Shown here: one piece after another, positions 8,540 to 17,020 of the stretch
How positions within the stretch are numbered: the stretch's first letter is position 1
How the letters are laid out: every line of letters begins with the position of its first letter
Origin: Nocardia asteroides
GTDB lineage: Bacteria; Actinomycetota; Actinomycetes; Mycobacteriales; Mycobacteriaceae
NCBI GenBank assembly: GCA_019930625.1
Contig: CP082844.1
Coordinates: 5,828,001-5,892,000, forward strand
Direction of reading: 5' to 3'
DNA: 64,000 nt
Program-made: the position numbers and the translations under genes
Notes under the pieces: model-generated
The model's database searches: none
Seen by the model: the letters and a program-made list of their open reading frames with translations, nothing else
What the model was told of the DNA's origin: nothing

Positions 8540-8871
8540 CTGTGGTGCTGGACGACGTATTCGCCGCGCTGGCGGATCCGTCTCGCCGCGCAGTGGTCCA
8601 GCGCCTCGGGTCCGGTCCTGCCAGCGTCGGGGAGTTGGCCGAGTCCGCGCCGATCACGTTGCCGTCGTTCTTGAAACACATTCGCGTCCTCGAGTCCAGC
8701 GGGCTGATCCGGACGGTCAAAACCGGTCGGGTGCGCCGATGCGAACTGGACCGCGAACGGTTCCGGCTGGTCGAGGACTGGCTGGCCGAACAGCGCCGCG
8801 TCTGGGAAGGCCGCACCGACCGGCTAGAGCAATTCCTCACCGAAACCAAGGAGTCCACCGATGAATCCTGA
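8527..8871 (+). CDS. ArsR-family winged-helix repressor
   Basis: A 114-residue ArsR/SmtB-like regulator. Residues ~5-80 form the winged helix: LDDVFAALADPSRRAVVQRL, SVGELAESAPITLPSFLKHI, VLESSGLIRTVKTGRVRRCE. The C-terminus (WLAEQRRVWEGRTDRLEQFL) is the helical tail typical of the ArsR subgroup paired with SRPBCC proteins. No metal-binding CxC motif is present, so the signal is probably a small organic molecule or unknown. The ATG at 8527 lies inside the operator palindrome; upstream in-frame codons are not homologous. It overlaps the next gene by 11 bp, indicating one operon. Confidence 0.92.
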   Translation: MAKYSVVLDDVFAALADPSRRAVVQRLGSGPASVGELAESAPITLPSFLKHIRVLESSGLIRTVKTGRVRRCELDRERFRLVEDWLAEQRRVWEGRTDRLEQFLTETKESTDES

Positions 8872-9337
8872 TCTCGACCTCACCGTCCACCGCGTCATCC
8901 GTGCGCCGCGTGCGAGCGTATGGAACGCTTGGACTGATGCGAGCAGCCTTGCGCGGTGGTGGGTTCCCGCGCCGACCCTGTGTCGCGTCGAAAGACTCGA
9001 GATCAGGCCCGCGGGTGCTTTCGTAACCACGATGAGTGACGACGGTACGGAATTCGTCCCACATCTGGACGCCTGTTTCCTGGTGGTCGAGCAGCGCGAA
9101 CGCCTCGTGTTCACCAACGCGCTCGACAGCAGCTGGCGTCCGGCCACGGGGGCTCCGGTGCCGATGACAGCCGAGATCACCTTGCGCGATCACCCGGACG
9201 GCACCGACTACCGGGTACTCGTCCGGCACGGGGATCCGGCCGCGCGGGCTCGTCACGAAGAACTGGGATTCGCGCACGGGTGGGGGACGGTCACCGAGCA
9301 ACTCACCGCGCTCGTCGAGAGCGAGGTCAGGGCATGA
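8861..9337 (+). CDS. SRPBCC (AHSA1-like) domain protein
   Basis: A 158-residue START/Bet v1-type protein of the Activator of Hsp90 ATPase-like group. It opens LTVHRVIRAPRASVWNAWTD and continues LARWWVPAPTLC, with the C-terminal helix ELGFAHGWGTVTEQLTALVE. These proteins form a hydrophobic ligand cavity. In this operon type they accompany an ArsR repressor, but the ligand is not known. It starts inside the ArsR gene and its stop overlaps the next start (ATGA), so translation is likely coupled across all three genes. Confidence 0.9.
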   Translation: MNPDLDLTVHRVIRAPRASVWNAWTDASSLARWWVPAPTLCRVERLEIRPAGAFVTTMSDDGTEFVPHLDACFLVVEQRERLVFTNALDSSWRPATGAPVPMTAEITLRDHPDGTDYRVLVRHGDPAARARHEELGFAHGWGTVTEQLTALVESEVRA

Positions 9338-9960
9338 AGCTCGCGCTCATCCAGTTCGTCACCCTCGACGGAGTCAGCCAGGGACCCGGTTCACCGGCCG
9401 AGGACACCAGCGACGACTTCGATCGCGGTGGCTGGCTGGTGCCCTATCTGGACGAGATGTTCATTCAGCGCACCTCCGAATGGCTCGATGCCGCCGACGG
9501 ACTGCTGCTCGGGCGCCGCACCTACGAGGCGTTCGCGCGGGACTGGCCGGCTATCACCGATCCCCGTGATCCCTTCACCGAGCGAATGAACGCACTGCCG
9601 AAGTACGTGGTCTCCAACACCCTGACAGCGGGTAGCTGGAAACCGACAACACTGCTACCCGGCGACCCGGTCGCCACCGTCGTCGACCTGAAACGTCGAC
9701 CGGGCCGCGAATTGCAGATCCACGGCAGCTCACACCTCGGCGATTGCCTGCTCGCCGCCGGCCTGGTCGACATCGTCCGACTCGCTGTCGCCCCCACCGT
9801 GCTGCGAACAGGAAGACGACTACTCAGCGGCGCCGGCCCGACCACCGGCTTTCGACTCACCCGCCACGAGGCCACCAGTCGCGGCCTGCTCCTGCTCGAA
9901 TACGAAGTCGGTGGACCCGCACCAATTGCGGAATTCGACGGCGTCGCCCAGTTCGTCTGA
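9334..9960 (+). CDS. Dihydrofolate reductase family protein (RibD C-terminal-like)
   Basis: A 208-residue DHFR/RibD-fold reductase. Typical features: MKLALIQFVTLDGVSQGPGS, DGLLLGRRTYEAFARDW, KYVVSNTL, the NADPH-loop-like LQIHGSSHLGDCLLAAGLVD and the acidic-strand region with RLAVAPTVLRTGRRLL. It is a stand-alone member, so folate reduction should not be assumed; many are uncharacterised reductases. The start codon overlaps the SRPBCC stop (ATGA). A 17-bp-stem hairpin lies 38 bases after the stop and may end the operon. Confidence 0.9.
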   Translation: MKLALIQFVTLDGVSQGPGSPAEDTSDDFDRGGWLVPYLDEMFIQRTSEWLDAADGLLLGRRTYEAFARDWPAITDPRDPFTERMNALPKYVVSNTLTAGSWKPTTLLPGDPVATVVDLKRRPGRELQIHGSSHLGDCLLAAGLVDIVRLAVAPTVLRTGRRLLSGAGPTTGFRLTRHEATSRGLLLLEYEVGGPAPIAEFDGVAQFV

Positions 9961-10289
9961 GCCCTTCCACGGCACTGCGATGTGGTCGAGGGATCGTGGC
10001 GCAAACTGCTGCGCGCGCACGCGCAGCAGTTTGCGCCTGGTCTGGTCGTCCGGCAGTACGCGCTCATGTTTCGCGCCATCCTGCCGGCAGGTCCGCTGTT
10101 CCGGGCAGAATCAGTACGCGGTTGCCGGGCGCTTCCGGTGATGGCGCCGTGCGTGCGGATCTCGATCAGCCGGTCGAGCGCGCCCGCGATGGCTTTGTCA
10201 CTCAGTCCCGCAGAGGAATGCGCCGCAGCGGTTCCGTCATCGGGCGCGCCCTTCCGGGCACTGCCGTCGCGACCGAGCGGGCGAGAGGC
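9961..10289. other. Intergenic stretch with hairpin and shared 17-mer
   Basis: Bases 9998-10014 and 10021-10037 form a perfect 17-bp stem with a 6-nt loop (GGCGCAAACTGCTGCGC and its complement). Immediately before it, the 17-mer GTGGTCGAGGGATCGTG (9982-9998) recurs in reverse at 24171-24187, again next to a TGCTGCG/CGCAGCA inverted repeat. This looks like a second family of hairpin repeats and may also work as the operon terminator. The rest of the interval shows nothing. Confidence 0.65.
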
Positions 10290-11210
10290 CTATAGGCCTG
10301 TCTCACCCGCTCGACTCGCGTCTCCACGCTGCCTGGCTGCCCAGTCTCGAATCGCAGAGACGAATTCCTCGGGCGCATCGGACTCCACGTAGGTGCCCGC
10401 GCCCTCGACGATCACGGTCCTGTGGTCGGTGAACGTCGCTTCCAGGCGCTCACGCTCCTGGGAACGGAAGGCGATGTCGGCGTCACCCCACACGATCAGT
10501 GTCGGCATGTGGGCGAGGTTGGTCAGCCCGGCCTCGACCTCGGCGAAGAAGTCCCGGCTGGCGAGGACCCGCCCGGGAAGCACGGCGGAGGCCTGGCGCC
10601 GCTCCGGAGTGTCCAACGCCTGGCTGTAGTGGGTCATTTCGGCCGCGGTGGGCTTGCGCCTTCGGTGGCCTGTGGGGATGAAGGCATTGACGAGGAGGTT
10701 GAGCCGCCGGACCAAGAAGCGGACGGGGAGTCCGCCGATGATGCGACCGAAGGCCTCGAAGTGGAGAATGCCGTTGACCGGCCAGGCCCAGGTGTTGGCT
10801 AGCACCAACCGATCGAAGACGTCGGGCCGTCGCTGCACGACCGCCAGGCCGATCATGCCGCCCCAGTCTTGCCCGACCAGCGTGACGCCATCGAGGCTGA
10901 GCGCGTCGACGACCTCGGTGACTACGTCCGCGTGCTGCTCTGGCAGGTAGCGGTAGCCGGGCTTTGCCGTCGACAGACCGAAGCCCGGGTAGTCGAGGGC
11001 GATGCACCGGAAATCGTCGCGCAGTGCGCGGATCACGTCGCGCCACAGGAACGACCAGGTCGGGTTGCCATGGAGGAACAGCAGTGTGGGACCCGACCCC
11101 TCATCGACATAGTGGACGGTATGCCCGCCGATGTCGACGAATCGACTCTCGAACGGGAACAGTTCGTCATCGACCCAACCGGGCCGCACGCTCTTGGTGG
11201 TATCGGCCAT
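10290..11210 (-). CDS. Haloalkane dehalogenase-like hydrolase lacking catalytic His
   Basis: A 306-residue alpha/beta hydrolase. FLHGNPTWSFLWRDVI carries the halide-binding Asn, and LVGQDWGGMIG carries an Asp nucleophile (D115) with the following Trp. LVLANTWAWP and WGDADIAF fit the haloalkane dehalogenase group. The motif that should supply the base (GxGH-x-x-x-x-DAPEE) reads EGAGTYVESDAPEEF, with Thr273 (codon 10392-10394) in place of His. Without that His the covalent ester could form but not be hydrolysed, so the protein may be inactive, a binder, or use another base. The start at 11210 is preceded by a GAGGGGG ribosome site. It is divergent from an HxlR regulator. Confidence 0.85.
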   Translation of the reverse strand: MADTTKSVRPGWVDDELFPFESRFVDIGGHTVHYVDEGSGPTLLFLHGNPTWSFLWRDVIRALRDDFRCIALDYPGFGLSTAKPGYRYLPEQHADVVTEVVDALSLDGVTLVGQDWGGMIGLAVVQRRPDVFDRLVLANTWAWPVNGILHFEAFGRIIGGLPVRFLVRRLNLLVNAFIPTGHRRRKPTAAEMTHYSQALDTPERRQASAVLPGRVLASRDFFAEVEAGLTNLAHMPTLIVWGDADIAFRSQERERLEATFTDHRTVIVEGAGTYVESDAPEEFVSAIRDWAARQRGDASRAGETGL

Positions 11211-11289
11211 GGTGGCCCCCTCAGGGCTCGGCATCAAGGTATGCTTGAGCATCTCACGCACACTTTAGAACATCAAGCGATAGTAGGAA

Positions 11290-11922
11290 ATGATGCGTAG
11301 CTATGGCCAGTACTGCGGGCTTGCCCGTTCTCTCGAAGTCGTCGGTGACCGGTGGAACCTGCTCATCGTCCGCCAGCTCCTCGTAGCGCCCGCCCGCTAC
11401 CGTGACCTGATCGAGGGCCTGCCCGGCATCGCGACCAACCTGCTCGCCGACCGGTTGCGTGACCTCGAAGCCTCGGGCGTGGTCGAGCGGCGACTGACGG
11501 GCGAGGGCAGCGTGGTCGAGTACGCCCTGACGCCGTGGGGTGCCCAGTTACGCCAGCCGATCGCGAGCTTGATTCGCTGGTCCACTCCGTTGATGGCCAG
11601 TGGGCCCGCCGATGGTGATTCCTTTCGCCCTGAGTGGCTCGCTCTCGCACTCCCGGCCTTGCTCGACCCCCGGGTCGAGGTTCGTCCCTCGGCGACGGTC
11701 GGTATCGAGATCGGTGACGCGCCTTTACAACTCCGCGCGACGAGCTCGGGCTTCGAGGTCGGCCCGCAAGACGGTCGCCATCTCGACGCCACCGTCCGCG
11801 CCGATCCTGCCTATGTCCTTGGCCTCGCCGCCGGCGCCTTCTCCCTCATCGATGCCCGCTCTCTCGGGCTGGTCGAGGTCGACGGCGACGAGTCCGTCGT
11901 CCGCACCATCTTCGCCGCCTGA
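11290..11922 (+). CDS. HxlR-family regulator with SCP2-like C-terminal domain
   Basis: A 210-residue protein. Residues ~1-95 are an HxlR winged helix (YGQYCGLARSLEVVGDRWNL, then VAPARYRDLIEGLPGIATNL, and a wing RRLTGEGSVVEYALTPWG). The C-terminal ~100 residues (ALLDPRVEVRPSATVGIEIG through LSLIDARSLGLVEVDGDES-like sequence) resemble a sterol-carrier-like domain often fused to these regulators. It is divergent from the dehalogenase-like gene across 79 bp containing GCTTGA...TCAAGC (an inverted 6-mer), a possible operator. The two genes probably form a regulator/target pair. Confidence 0.88.
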   Translation: MMRSYGQYCGLARSLEVVGDRWNLLIVRQLLVAPARYRDLIEGLPGIATNLLADRLRDLEASGVVERRLTGEGSVVEYALTPWGAQLRQPIASLIRWSTPLMASGPADGDSFRPEWLALALPALLDPRVEVRPSATVGIEIGDAPLQLRATSSGFEVGPQDGRHLDATVRADPAYVLGLAAGAFSLIDARSLGLVEVDGDESVVRTIFAA

Positions 11923-12062
11923 CAGGGTCGTTCCGCCAGCTGACCTGGGAATTATCGGTCAATCTCGACGTCACCCGGCGGCAGCGGCTCCGGCGGATCG
12001 AGCTTGGAACCTCGCGTTGGATACTTCTTACGCTCGTTCGGCCAAGCGGCGGTCGTCGCGGC

Positions 12063-12197
12063 TTAGACTGTGCGCCAACCGACCCCGCACTTCGTCTGCA
12101 ACGCCCGACCCGACATCCCCACTCGCGCGTCACGTCGGATCGCGGCGTAGAGCTCGACCTTCGTCTGACGAGGCCACGGCGACTCCCTCCAACGCAT
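12063..12197 (-). pseudogene. IS21-type transposase N-terminal scrap
   Basis: A 44-codon frame encodes RQTKVELYAAIRRDARVGMS followed by GRALQTKCGVGWRTV and a stop. This resembles the N-terminal helix-turn-helix of IS21-family IstA-like transposases (VEL.A.IRRD.RV.GLS.R.LA..HGV.RRTV). Nothing downstream continues the protein, so it is a relic. Confidence 0.5.
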
Positions 12198-12580
12198 GTG
12201 TATGGGGCGAAGCACACGCATCTTTGCACCGCAACCAAGATCACGACGTCAAAATTCGCCAACCCGAACATCTTCAGATCGAGAGTGACGTCAGGGTCCA
12301 CCGATCGGTGACGTCACAGATCGCCGATAGAACCAATCTCGTGGACAACTGTTGCGATCTGTTGGGGGATGTGGAATACGTACGGCTCCTCGAGCCAATC
12401 ACGGTAAAGCGATCCGATCGAAACCACCGCCCCGAAATAGGGCGTGGGCCGCGAACGCGCCGCGCGTGTCCCTGCCGTCGAACCGACGACCGCGAGAGAG
12501 GCGCGGCTGGCTGGCACGTCGGGTGACGACACCGCCCGGTGACGCACCTGCGGGACCACGGTAAGAGCTTGTTGCAGCGG
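12198..12580. other. Non-coding stretch
   Basis: About 380 bp between the IS21-like scrap and the ABC permease stop. I see no gene, structured RNA or notable repeat. Confidence 0.4.
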
Positions 12581-14206
12581 TCAGCCTCTCAGGTCGCGGC
12601 GGGTGTAGCCGTAGAGTCCGATCGCTGCCATGGCGGCGGCGACGGTGGTGAGCGTGGCGCTTGCGGCCCAGTCGGGTGCGGTGGCGGGTACGGCGGCGAG
12701 GTGGGTGAACGGTGAGATTTCGCGGACCCAGGCAGGTGCGCCGATGCTGTGAGCTAGGACGTCGAGCAGGAATCCGCCGACGACGGGCACCGCGCCGATC
12801 GCACCGACGGCGTCGGGGTACCAGCCCAGTGCCAGGACCCCGGCGCCGAGCGCGAGCAGCGCTACCGGGGCGACGTTGGCGGCACCGGCGAGAGCCTCAC
12901 CCAGGCCGAGCGGCGCACCGGTGAGCACCGCACCAGCCCACATCGCGACCGCGGCGGTGAACAGCAGAACTGCGAGACCGACGGCGGTGACAGCGATTTC
13001 TGTTCCCGCCGAGCGGTACCGTGACAGCGGCAGAGCGTGCAGGGCGGTCCAGCGGCGGGCCTTCTCATCGGCGGCCACGGCCGCGATCCGGATGACGGCG
13101 TAGAGCCCGGACGGGATGGCGAGCAGAGCGAACAGCGCCGCAGCGAACCCCGAAGCCGAGCCGAGACCACCGAAACCGGCCGTCGCCGCAAGCTCAGCGA
13201 AGCGGGGGTTCTTGTCGAAGAATTCGAGGATCGAGGAAATCAGCGCCCCGATCAGCAGGAAGTAGGCGGCGATCCCGACCGCCCACCCGGTGGTGGGCGC
13301 AACAGTACGCCGAACAGCGAAACCGGCCACCGATCCGAGCAGACGGGTCCGGGCTGCCCGGGTGTCGGACAGGTCGATCACGGCGCCGCCGAGGTCGCGT
13401 CCGGCGGCGGCGACGAGAGCGCACGCGGCTGGCACGAGGGCGAGCACTAGCAGGACGAACAACGGTTCGACCCTGTTGTCCGCGTACGGTGCGATGCGGG
13501 CGGCGAGGCCGAACGGGGTCAGCCACGCAGTCCAGGCGAGCGCGGCGACACCGTCGGAGAGCATCCGCAGCAGCAGGCACACCCCGAGCACGGCCGAGGC
13601 CAGCCCGGTGGCCGCCGCCCGCGACGGCAACAGTTGCGCGGCGAGCAGTCCCACGCCCGCGAAGACCGCGGTCGTGGCGAACACCGATGCCGCGTGCAGG
13701 ACCGCTCCGGCGGGGTCGGTGCCGGTCACGACCAGCCCGGCCCCTACCCCGAGTGCGATCACGGTGGCGGCCAGCCACAGTGTGCCTGCGCAGCGTGCGA
13801 GCAGGTCCACCCGGCGCAGCCTGCCGCCGAGCAACAGCTCCCAATGCCCGGCCTCTTCCTCGCCACGGGTGAGCCGGGTGGCGGTCAACAGCGCCCACAC
13901 GCCGCACAACACCAGCACGGGGGTGCCGGTGCGCCAGACGGTGAACCCGCCCGGATCGTCGAGGGCGAGCGGAGCGCCGAACAGGACGCGCACGGCGGGG
14001 TTCTCGGCCAATGCGTGCAGGGCATCGGAATCCATGGTGTCGGCGAAGGTGGTGCGGTACTGGGCCGCGACGAGAGCCGACAGGCCGGTGGCGGTGAGCG
14101 CGACGATCGCTGCCCCGCGCCGTGCCTGGCGTCGGGTGAGCCGGGCCGCAGCCCGCCCCGGCGCGGGGACGTTCATCGGTTGCGAGCCGGCCGTGGTGGC
14201 GGTCAT
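12581..14206 (-). CDS. ABC exporter permease, antibiotic-resistance type
   Basis: A 541-residue polytopic protein with about 10-12 hydrophobic segments arranged as two related halves, resembling permeases annotated as tetronasin/antibiotic exporters in actinobacteria. Marks: a cytoplasmic Arg-rich start (RAAARLTRRQARRGAAI), the amphipathic ATRLTRGEEEAGHWELLLGG motif near residue 115, and a second copy-like EKARRWTALHALPLSRYR. The ATG at 14206 overlaps the stop of the ATPase gene (ATGA), so the two are translationally coupled. Substrate is unknown. Confidence 0.88.
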   Translation of the reverse strand: MTATTAGSQPMNVPAPGRAAARLTRRQARRGAAIVALTATGLSALVAAQYRTTFADTMDSDALHALAENPAVRVLFGAPLALDDPGGFTVWRTGTPVLVLCGVWALLTATRLTRGEEEAGHWELLLGGRLRRVDLLARCAGTLWLAATVIALGVGAGLVVTGTDPAGAVLHAASVFATTAVFAGVGLLAAQLLPSRAAATGLASAVLGVCLLLRMLSDGVAALAWTAWLTPFGLAARIAPYADNRVEPLFVLLVLALVPAACALVAAAGRDLGGAVIDLSDTRAARTRLLGSVAGFAVRRTVAPTTGWAVGIAAYFLLIGALISSILEFFDKNPRFAELAATAGFGGLGSASGFAAALFALLAIPSGLYAVIRIAAVAADEKARRWTALHALPLSRYRSAGTEIAVTAVGLAVLLFTAAVAMWAGAVLTGAPLGLGEALAGAANVAPVALLALGAGVLALGWYPDAVGAIGAVPVVGGFLLDVLAHSIGAPAWVREISPFTHLAAVPATAPDWAASATLTTVAAAMAAIGLYGYTRRDLRG

Positions 14207-15132
14207 TGCCGTGCCTGCCCGTAGTAGTCGAGGAAGATTTCCTCGAGGGTGGGTTCGCGTGAGGACAGTGCCGTCACTTGTGCCGCGGCGAGGGCGCGCA
14301 GCGCCGGTGCCGCGGGCCCGGATAGCGTGAACCGCATTCGGCCTTCGTCGAGTGCTTCGACGGCCTCGACACCGTCCACGTCGCTCAACGTCGGCGCCTG
14401 GCCGTGGTAGGTGATTTCCACGATGGTGCGGCGCAGCCGGCGCAGCTCGGCCAGGGTCGCGATCTCCACGAGCCGGCCGGAGCGCAGGATCGCGACCCGA
14501 TCGCACAACGCCTCGACCTCGCCGAGCATGTGCGAACTGAGAAACACTGTCTGTCCGCGATCGCGGGCTTCGGCGACACAGTGCCGGAACTCGCGTTCCA
14601 TCAACGGGTCCAGCCCGCTGGTCGGCTCGTCGAGGACCAGCAGCGGCGCCCGGGAAGCGAACGCCGCGATCAAGGCGACTTTCTGCCTGTTGCCGGTCGA
14701 GTAGGTCTTGGCGGGTTTGTCCACGTCGAGGGCGAAGCGGTCGATCAACTCGGCGCGATACGCCGAATCGGTGCCCGGACCTACCCGAGCGAGCAACTCG
14801 AGGGTCTCGGCACCGGTCAACGACGGCCACAGGGCGACGTCGGCGGGCACGTAGGCGAGGTGGTGGTGGGCACGTCGCACATCGGCGGCGTCGGCGCCGA
14901 ACACCCGCACCGTGCCGGCGGTGGGCCGGATCAGTCCGAGAAGCAGCCGGATGGTGGTCGACTTCCCCGCCCCGTTGGGCCCGAGGAACCCGAACACCTC
15001 GCCGGGAGCGACGGCCAAGGTGAGGTCCTCGACCGCGACGGTGCGGCCGAAGCGTTTGGACAGATGCTCGATCGAAACGGCTGCGCGGGTATCGGTGGCG
15101 CGCGCGGACAGCGCCGCTGCAGCAGTGGACAT
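14203..15132 (-). CDS. ABC exporter ATP-binding protein
   Basis: A 309-residue ATPase of the drug-resistance (DrrA-like) class. Walker A is GPNGAGKSTT, the Q-loop follows in LLGLIRPTAG, the signature reads YSTGNRQKV rather than LSGGQ, Walker B is LLVLDEPTSGLDP, and the switch His is in LSSHMLGEVEAL. The degenerate signature is typical of this permease-partner group. It is the first gene of the two-gene operon. The upstream 278 bp contains one copy of the dispersed repeat (15164-15207), the nearest candidate for a promoter-linked element. Confidence 0.92.
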   Translation of the reverse strand: MSTAAAALSARATDTRAAVSIEHLSKRFGRTVAVEDLTLAVAPGEVFGFLGPNGAGKSTTIRLLLGLIRPTAGTVRVFGADAADVRRAHHHLAYVPADVALWPSLTGAETLELLARVGPGTDSAYRAELIDRFALDVDKPAKTYSTGNRQKVALIAAFASRAPLLVLDEPTSGLDPLMEREFRHCVAEARDRGQTVFLSSHMLGEVEALCDRVAILRSGRLVEIATLAELRRLRRTIVEITYHGQAPTLSDVDGVEAVEALDEGRMRFTLSGPAAPALRALAAAQVTALSSREPTLEEIFLDYYGQARQ

Positions 15133-15163
15133 GGAAGCCCTTCCAAGGTCGGCGGATATGACA

Positions 15164-15207
15164 TGCCGACCAGACTTCCCGGCGCTCCTGAGAAGAAAGA
15201 TACGCCA
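15164..15207 (-). repeat. Dispersed intergenic repeat, copy 1
   Basis: Read on the minus strand this contains the invariant core GCCGGGAAGTCTGGTCGGC (15165-15183 reversed) preceded by GGCGTATCTTTC...AGGAGC. The same core occurs exactly at four more intergenic places in this window. It lies about 30 bp upstream of the ABC ATPase start. Confidence 0.85.
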
Positions 15208-15410
15208 CCGTGGCTGTCGCCGCGGACTTTCGACGGAGGGCCCGGTCGTGGCCGCGAGCGATCCCGCGTTGGGGGGGTGCCAACCGGTTCGGCCCTGTCG
15301 GAGCAGTGTGGAGGGGATCGGGAACCGACCACATGCCGCACGTTCGATACATTGCGTAGATGTTCTGCTTCAGTTGCCGTATGCAGACCATTCGCGGCAA
15401 TCATTGAGGC

Positions 15411-16742
15411 GTGGTGCGATCACAAGCGCCTCGGGCAACTGTGAGCAGAACCGGCGAGGTCTTCGATGCGGCGACGGCCTTCGTCGCAGCGGCGGTCGCC
15501 GGGGTCACGCTGTTCTTGCCGGTCGCCGTCCGTGCCCGGCCCGCAGCGACGTCGTACCAGCTCACGGGGCTGCTCAACAACGTGCCCCGCAGCGCGGCAC
15601 TGGCCGTGATCGTTGCGGTCATCGTGGCGGTCGGGATCACCACGACCGGCTGGCCGGTGCTCGGGTGGGCGGCGGCCGCGGCGGGCTCGGTGGCTCAGCT
15701 GATCAACCACCTGGCCGCACCGCAGGTGCCCTCCGCGGATCTACTGACCACGCAGAACTATCTGGACGCCCTGTGCGGCGCGGTGGTGCTCGGCGCGCTC
15801 GGGGCGGTGGTACTGCCTCGGCCGTTGCCCGCCGCGGGTTTCGCGCTGGGTGGAATCAGCTTCTTCGCGTTCGGGGGTTTGGCGCAGATGCTGGGTCTCG
15901 ATCCAGATCTGCAGACGGTGTCGGAGACCCCACCTCGCTGGTTGATCTCGGCAACCGCGGCACTGCTGGTCATTGCCACGCTGCGAAATCGGGCGCCGGC
16001 CAGGGAGCCTGGGCCACCATGGATACATGGCGAGTTGCCGTTGGCGCCGATCTTCGCGGCGATCGTGCTGGCAATGGTTGTGCTGTCGGCCACCGAGTGG
16101 CTCGGCCGACAGTTCAGCAACGCCCCAGCCGACAGTCACGCGGTGCATATCGGGATAGTCGTGGCTGCGACGATCATCAGTGCGACCGTCGCAGCCGTGC
16201 TGCTACCCGGCCGCGACGGCGTCGGGGTGTACCTGGCGGTAAGCCTCACCGCCGCAGCCGACGCAATCGGTTACGCCCCCCGCCCTGGCTGGGCGGTGGC
16301 GGTGTTGATCGCTGTGGCCGGAGTCGGCATAGCCGTAGGCGACCGTGCCCGCTCCACGGCAACAGCCATCACACTCATCACAGGTATCACGATCTTCGCT
16401 CTCACCGGCGCTGCAGATGCCAACCGCGCAGGCTTCGTGGCGATCAGTATCGTGATCGCACTGACTGCGGGCTACTGCTGTGGCGTGGCAAGCCCACACG
16501 AGACCTCGAGCGGCGTGCTGGCGATTGCCGCGCTCTATCTCCCCACGGTGGTCTCGGTGTCGCCGTATGCGGTGCGGAACTGGCACGGCGAACAACCCCC
16601 GCCCAGCGCCTCGCCGGCGCTCGCGGCGCTCGCCCTCACCATCGGCAGCGCCCTCGGACTCGCCGCGCTGTACAGATTGCGGCGCAGCGGGACACCGCAC
16701 CTGGGAAACGAATCCGACAGCGAACCCCCTGCTGATAGGTAA
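15411..16742 (+). CDS. Polytopic membrane protein of unknown function
   Basis: A 443-residue very hydrophobic protein with roughly twelve predicted transmembrane helices (for example AATAFVAAAVAGVTLFLPVA, AALAVIVAVIVAVGITTTGW, VVLGALGAVVLPRPLPAAGF). I recognise no transporter signature or catalytic motif. It starts at one of two adjacent GTG codons (15411/15414) preceded by GAGG, with a third GTG at 15441 possible. The C-terminus is short, charged and cytoplasmic-looking (RLRRSGTPHLGNESDSEP). It is divergent from the ABC exporter operon, with the dispersed repeat between them. It could be a transporter-like or sensor membrane protein; I do not assign a function. Confidence 0.75.
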   Translation: MVRSQAPRATVSRTGEVFDAATAFVAAAVAGVTLFLPVAVRARPAATSYQLTGLLNNVPRSAALAVIVAVIVAVGITTTGWPVLGWAAAAAGSVAQLINHLAAPQVPSADLLTTQNYLDALCGAVVLGALGAVVLPRPLPAAGFALGGISFFAFGGLAQMLGLDPDLQTVSETPPRWLISATAALLVIATLRNRAPAREPGPPWIHGELPLAPIFAAIVLAMVVLSATEWLGRQFSNAPADSHAVHIGIVVAATIISATVAAVLLPGRDGVGVYLAVSLTAAADAIGYAPRPGWAVAVLIAVAGVGIAVGDRARSTATAITLITGITIFALTGAADANRAGFVAISIVIALTAGYCCGVASPHETSSGVLAIAALYLPTVVSVSPYAVRNWHGEQPPPSASPALAALALTIGSALGLAALYRLRRSGTPHLGNESDSEPPADR

Positions 16743-17020
16743 GAGCCACGCGTCAGCGATCACGCGTCACCGCCGAAGCTCAGCGAGCCGATCTACCGAC
16801 ACAGCCATCCCGCCGGTTGTGCGAGGGCCGATGTACCGGGAAGGAAGGGTTGCAGCGGTAAGCCGTTCCCTTCGCACGGTCGGCGACCCTGGAACGATTG
16901 ACACCGTGATTTCGACGTACGCCCACATTGATCGGTATCAAGGTAGCGCCGAGCCGAACAGCCGATGAGTAGCTACCCTGCCTACCGCGCGTCTCGTCCC
17001 GCTTCGAAGGGCCACAATCT

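Noticed and set aside
10275..10310. GAGGCCTATAGGCCTGTCTC as a terminator of the dehalogenase-like gene
   Set aside because: The outer stem is imperfect and it overlaps the stop codon; too weak to call.
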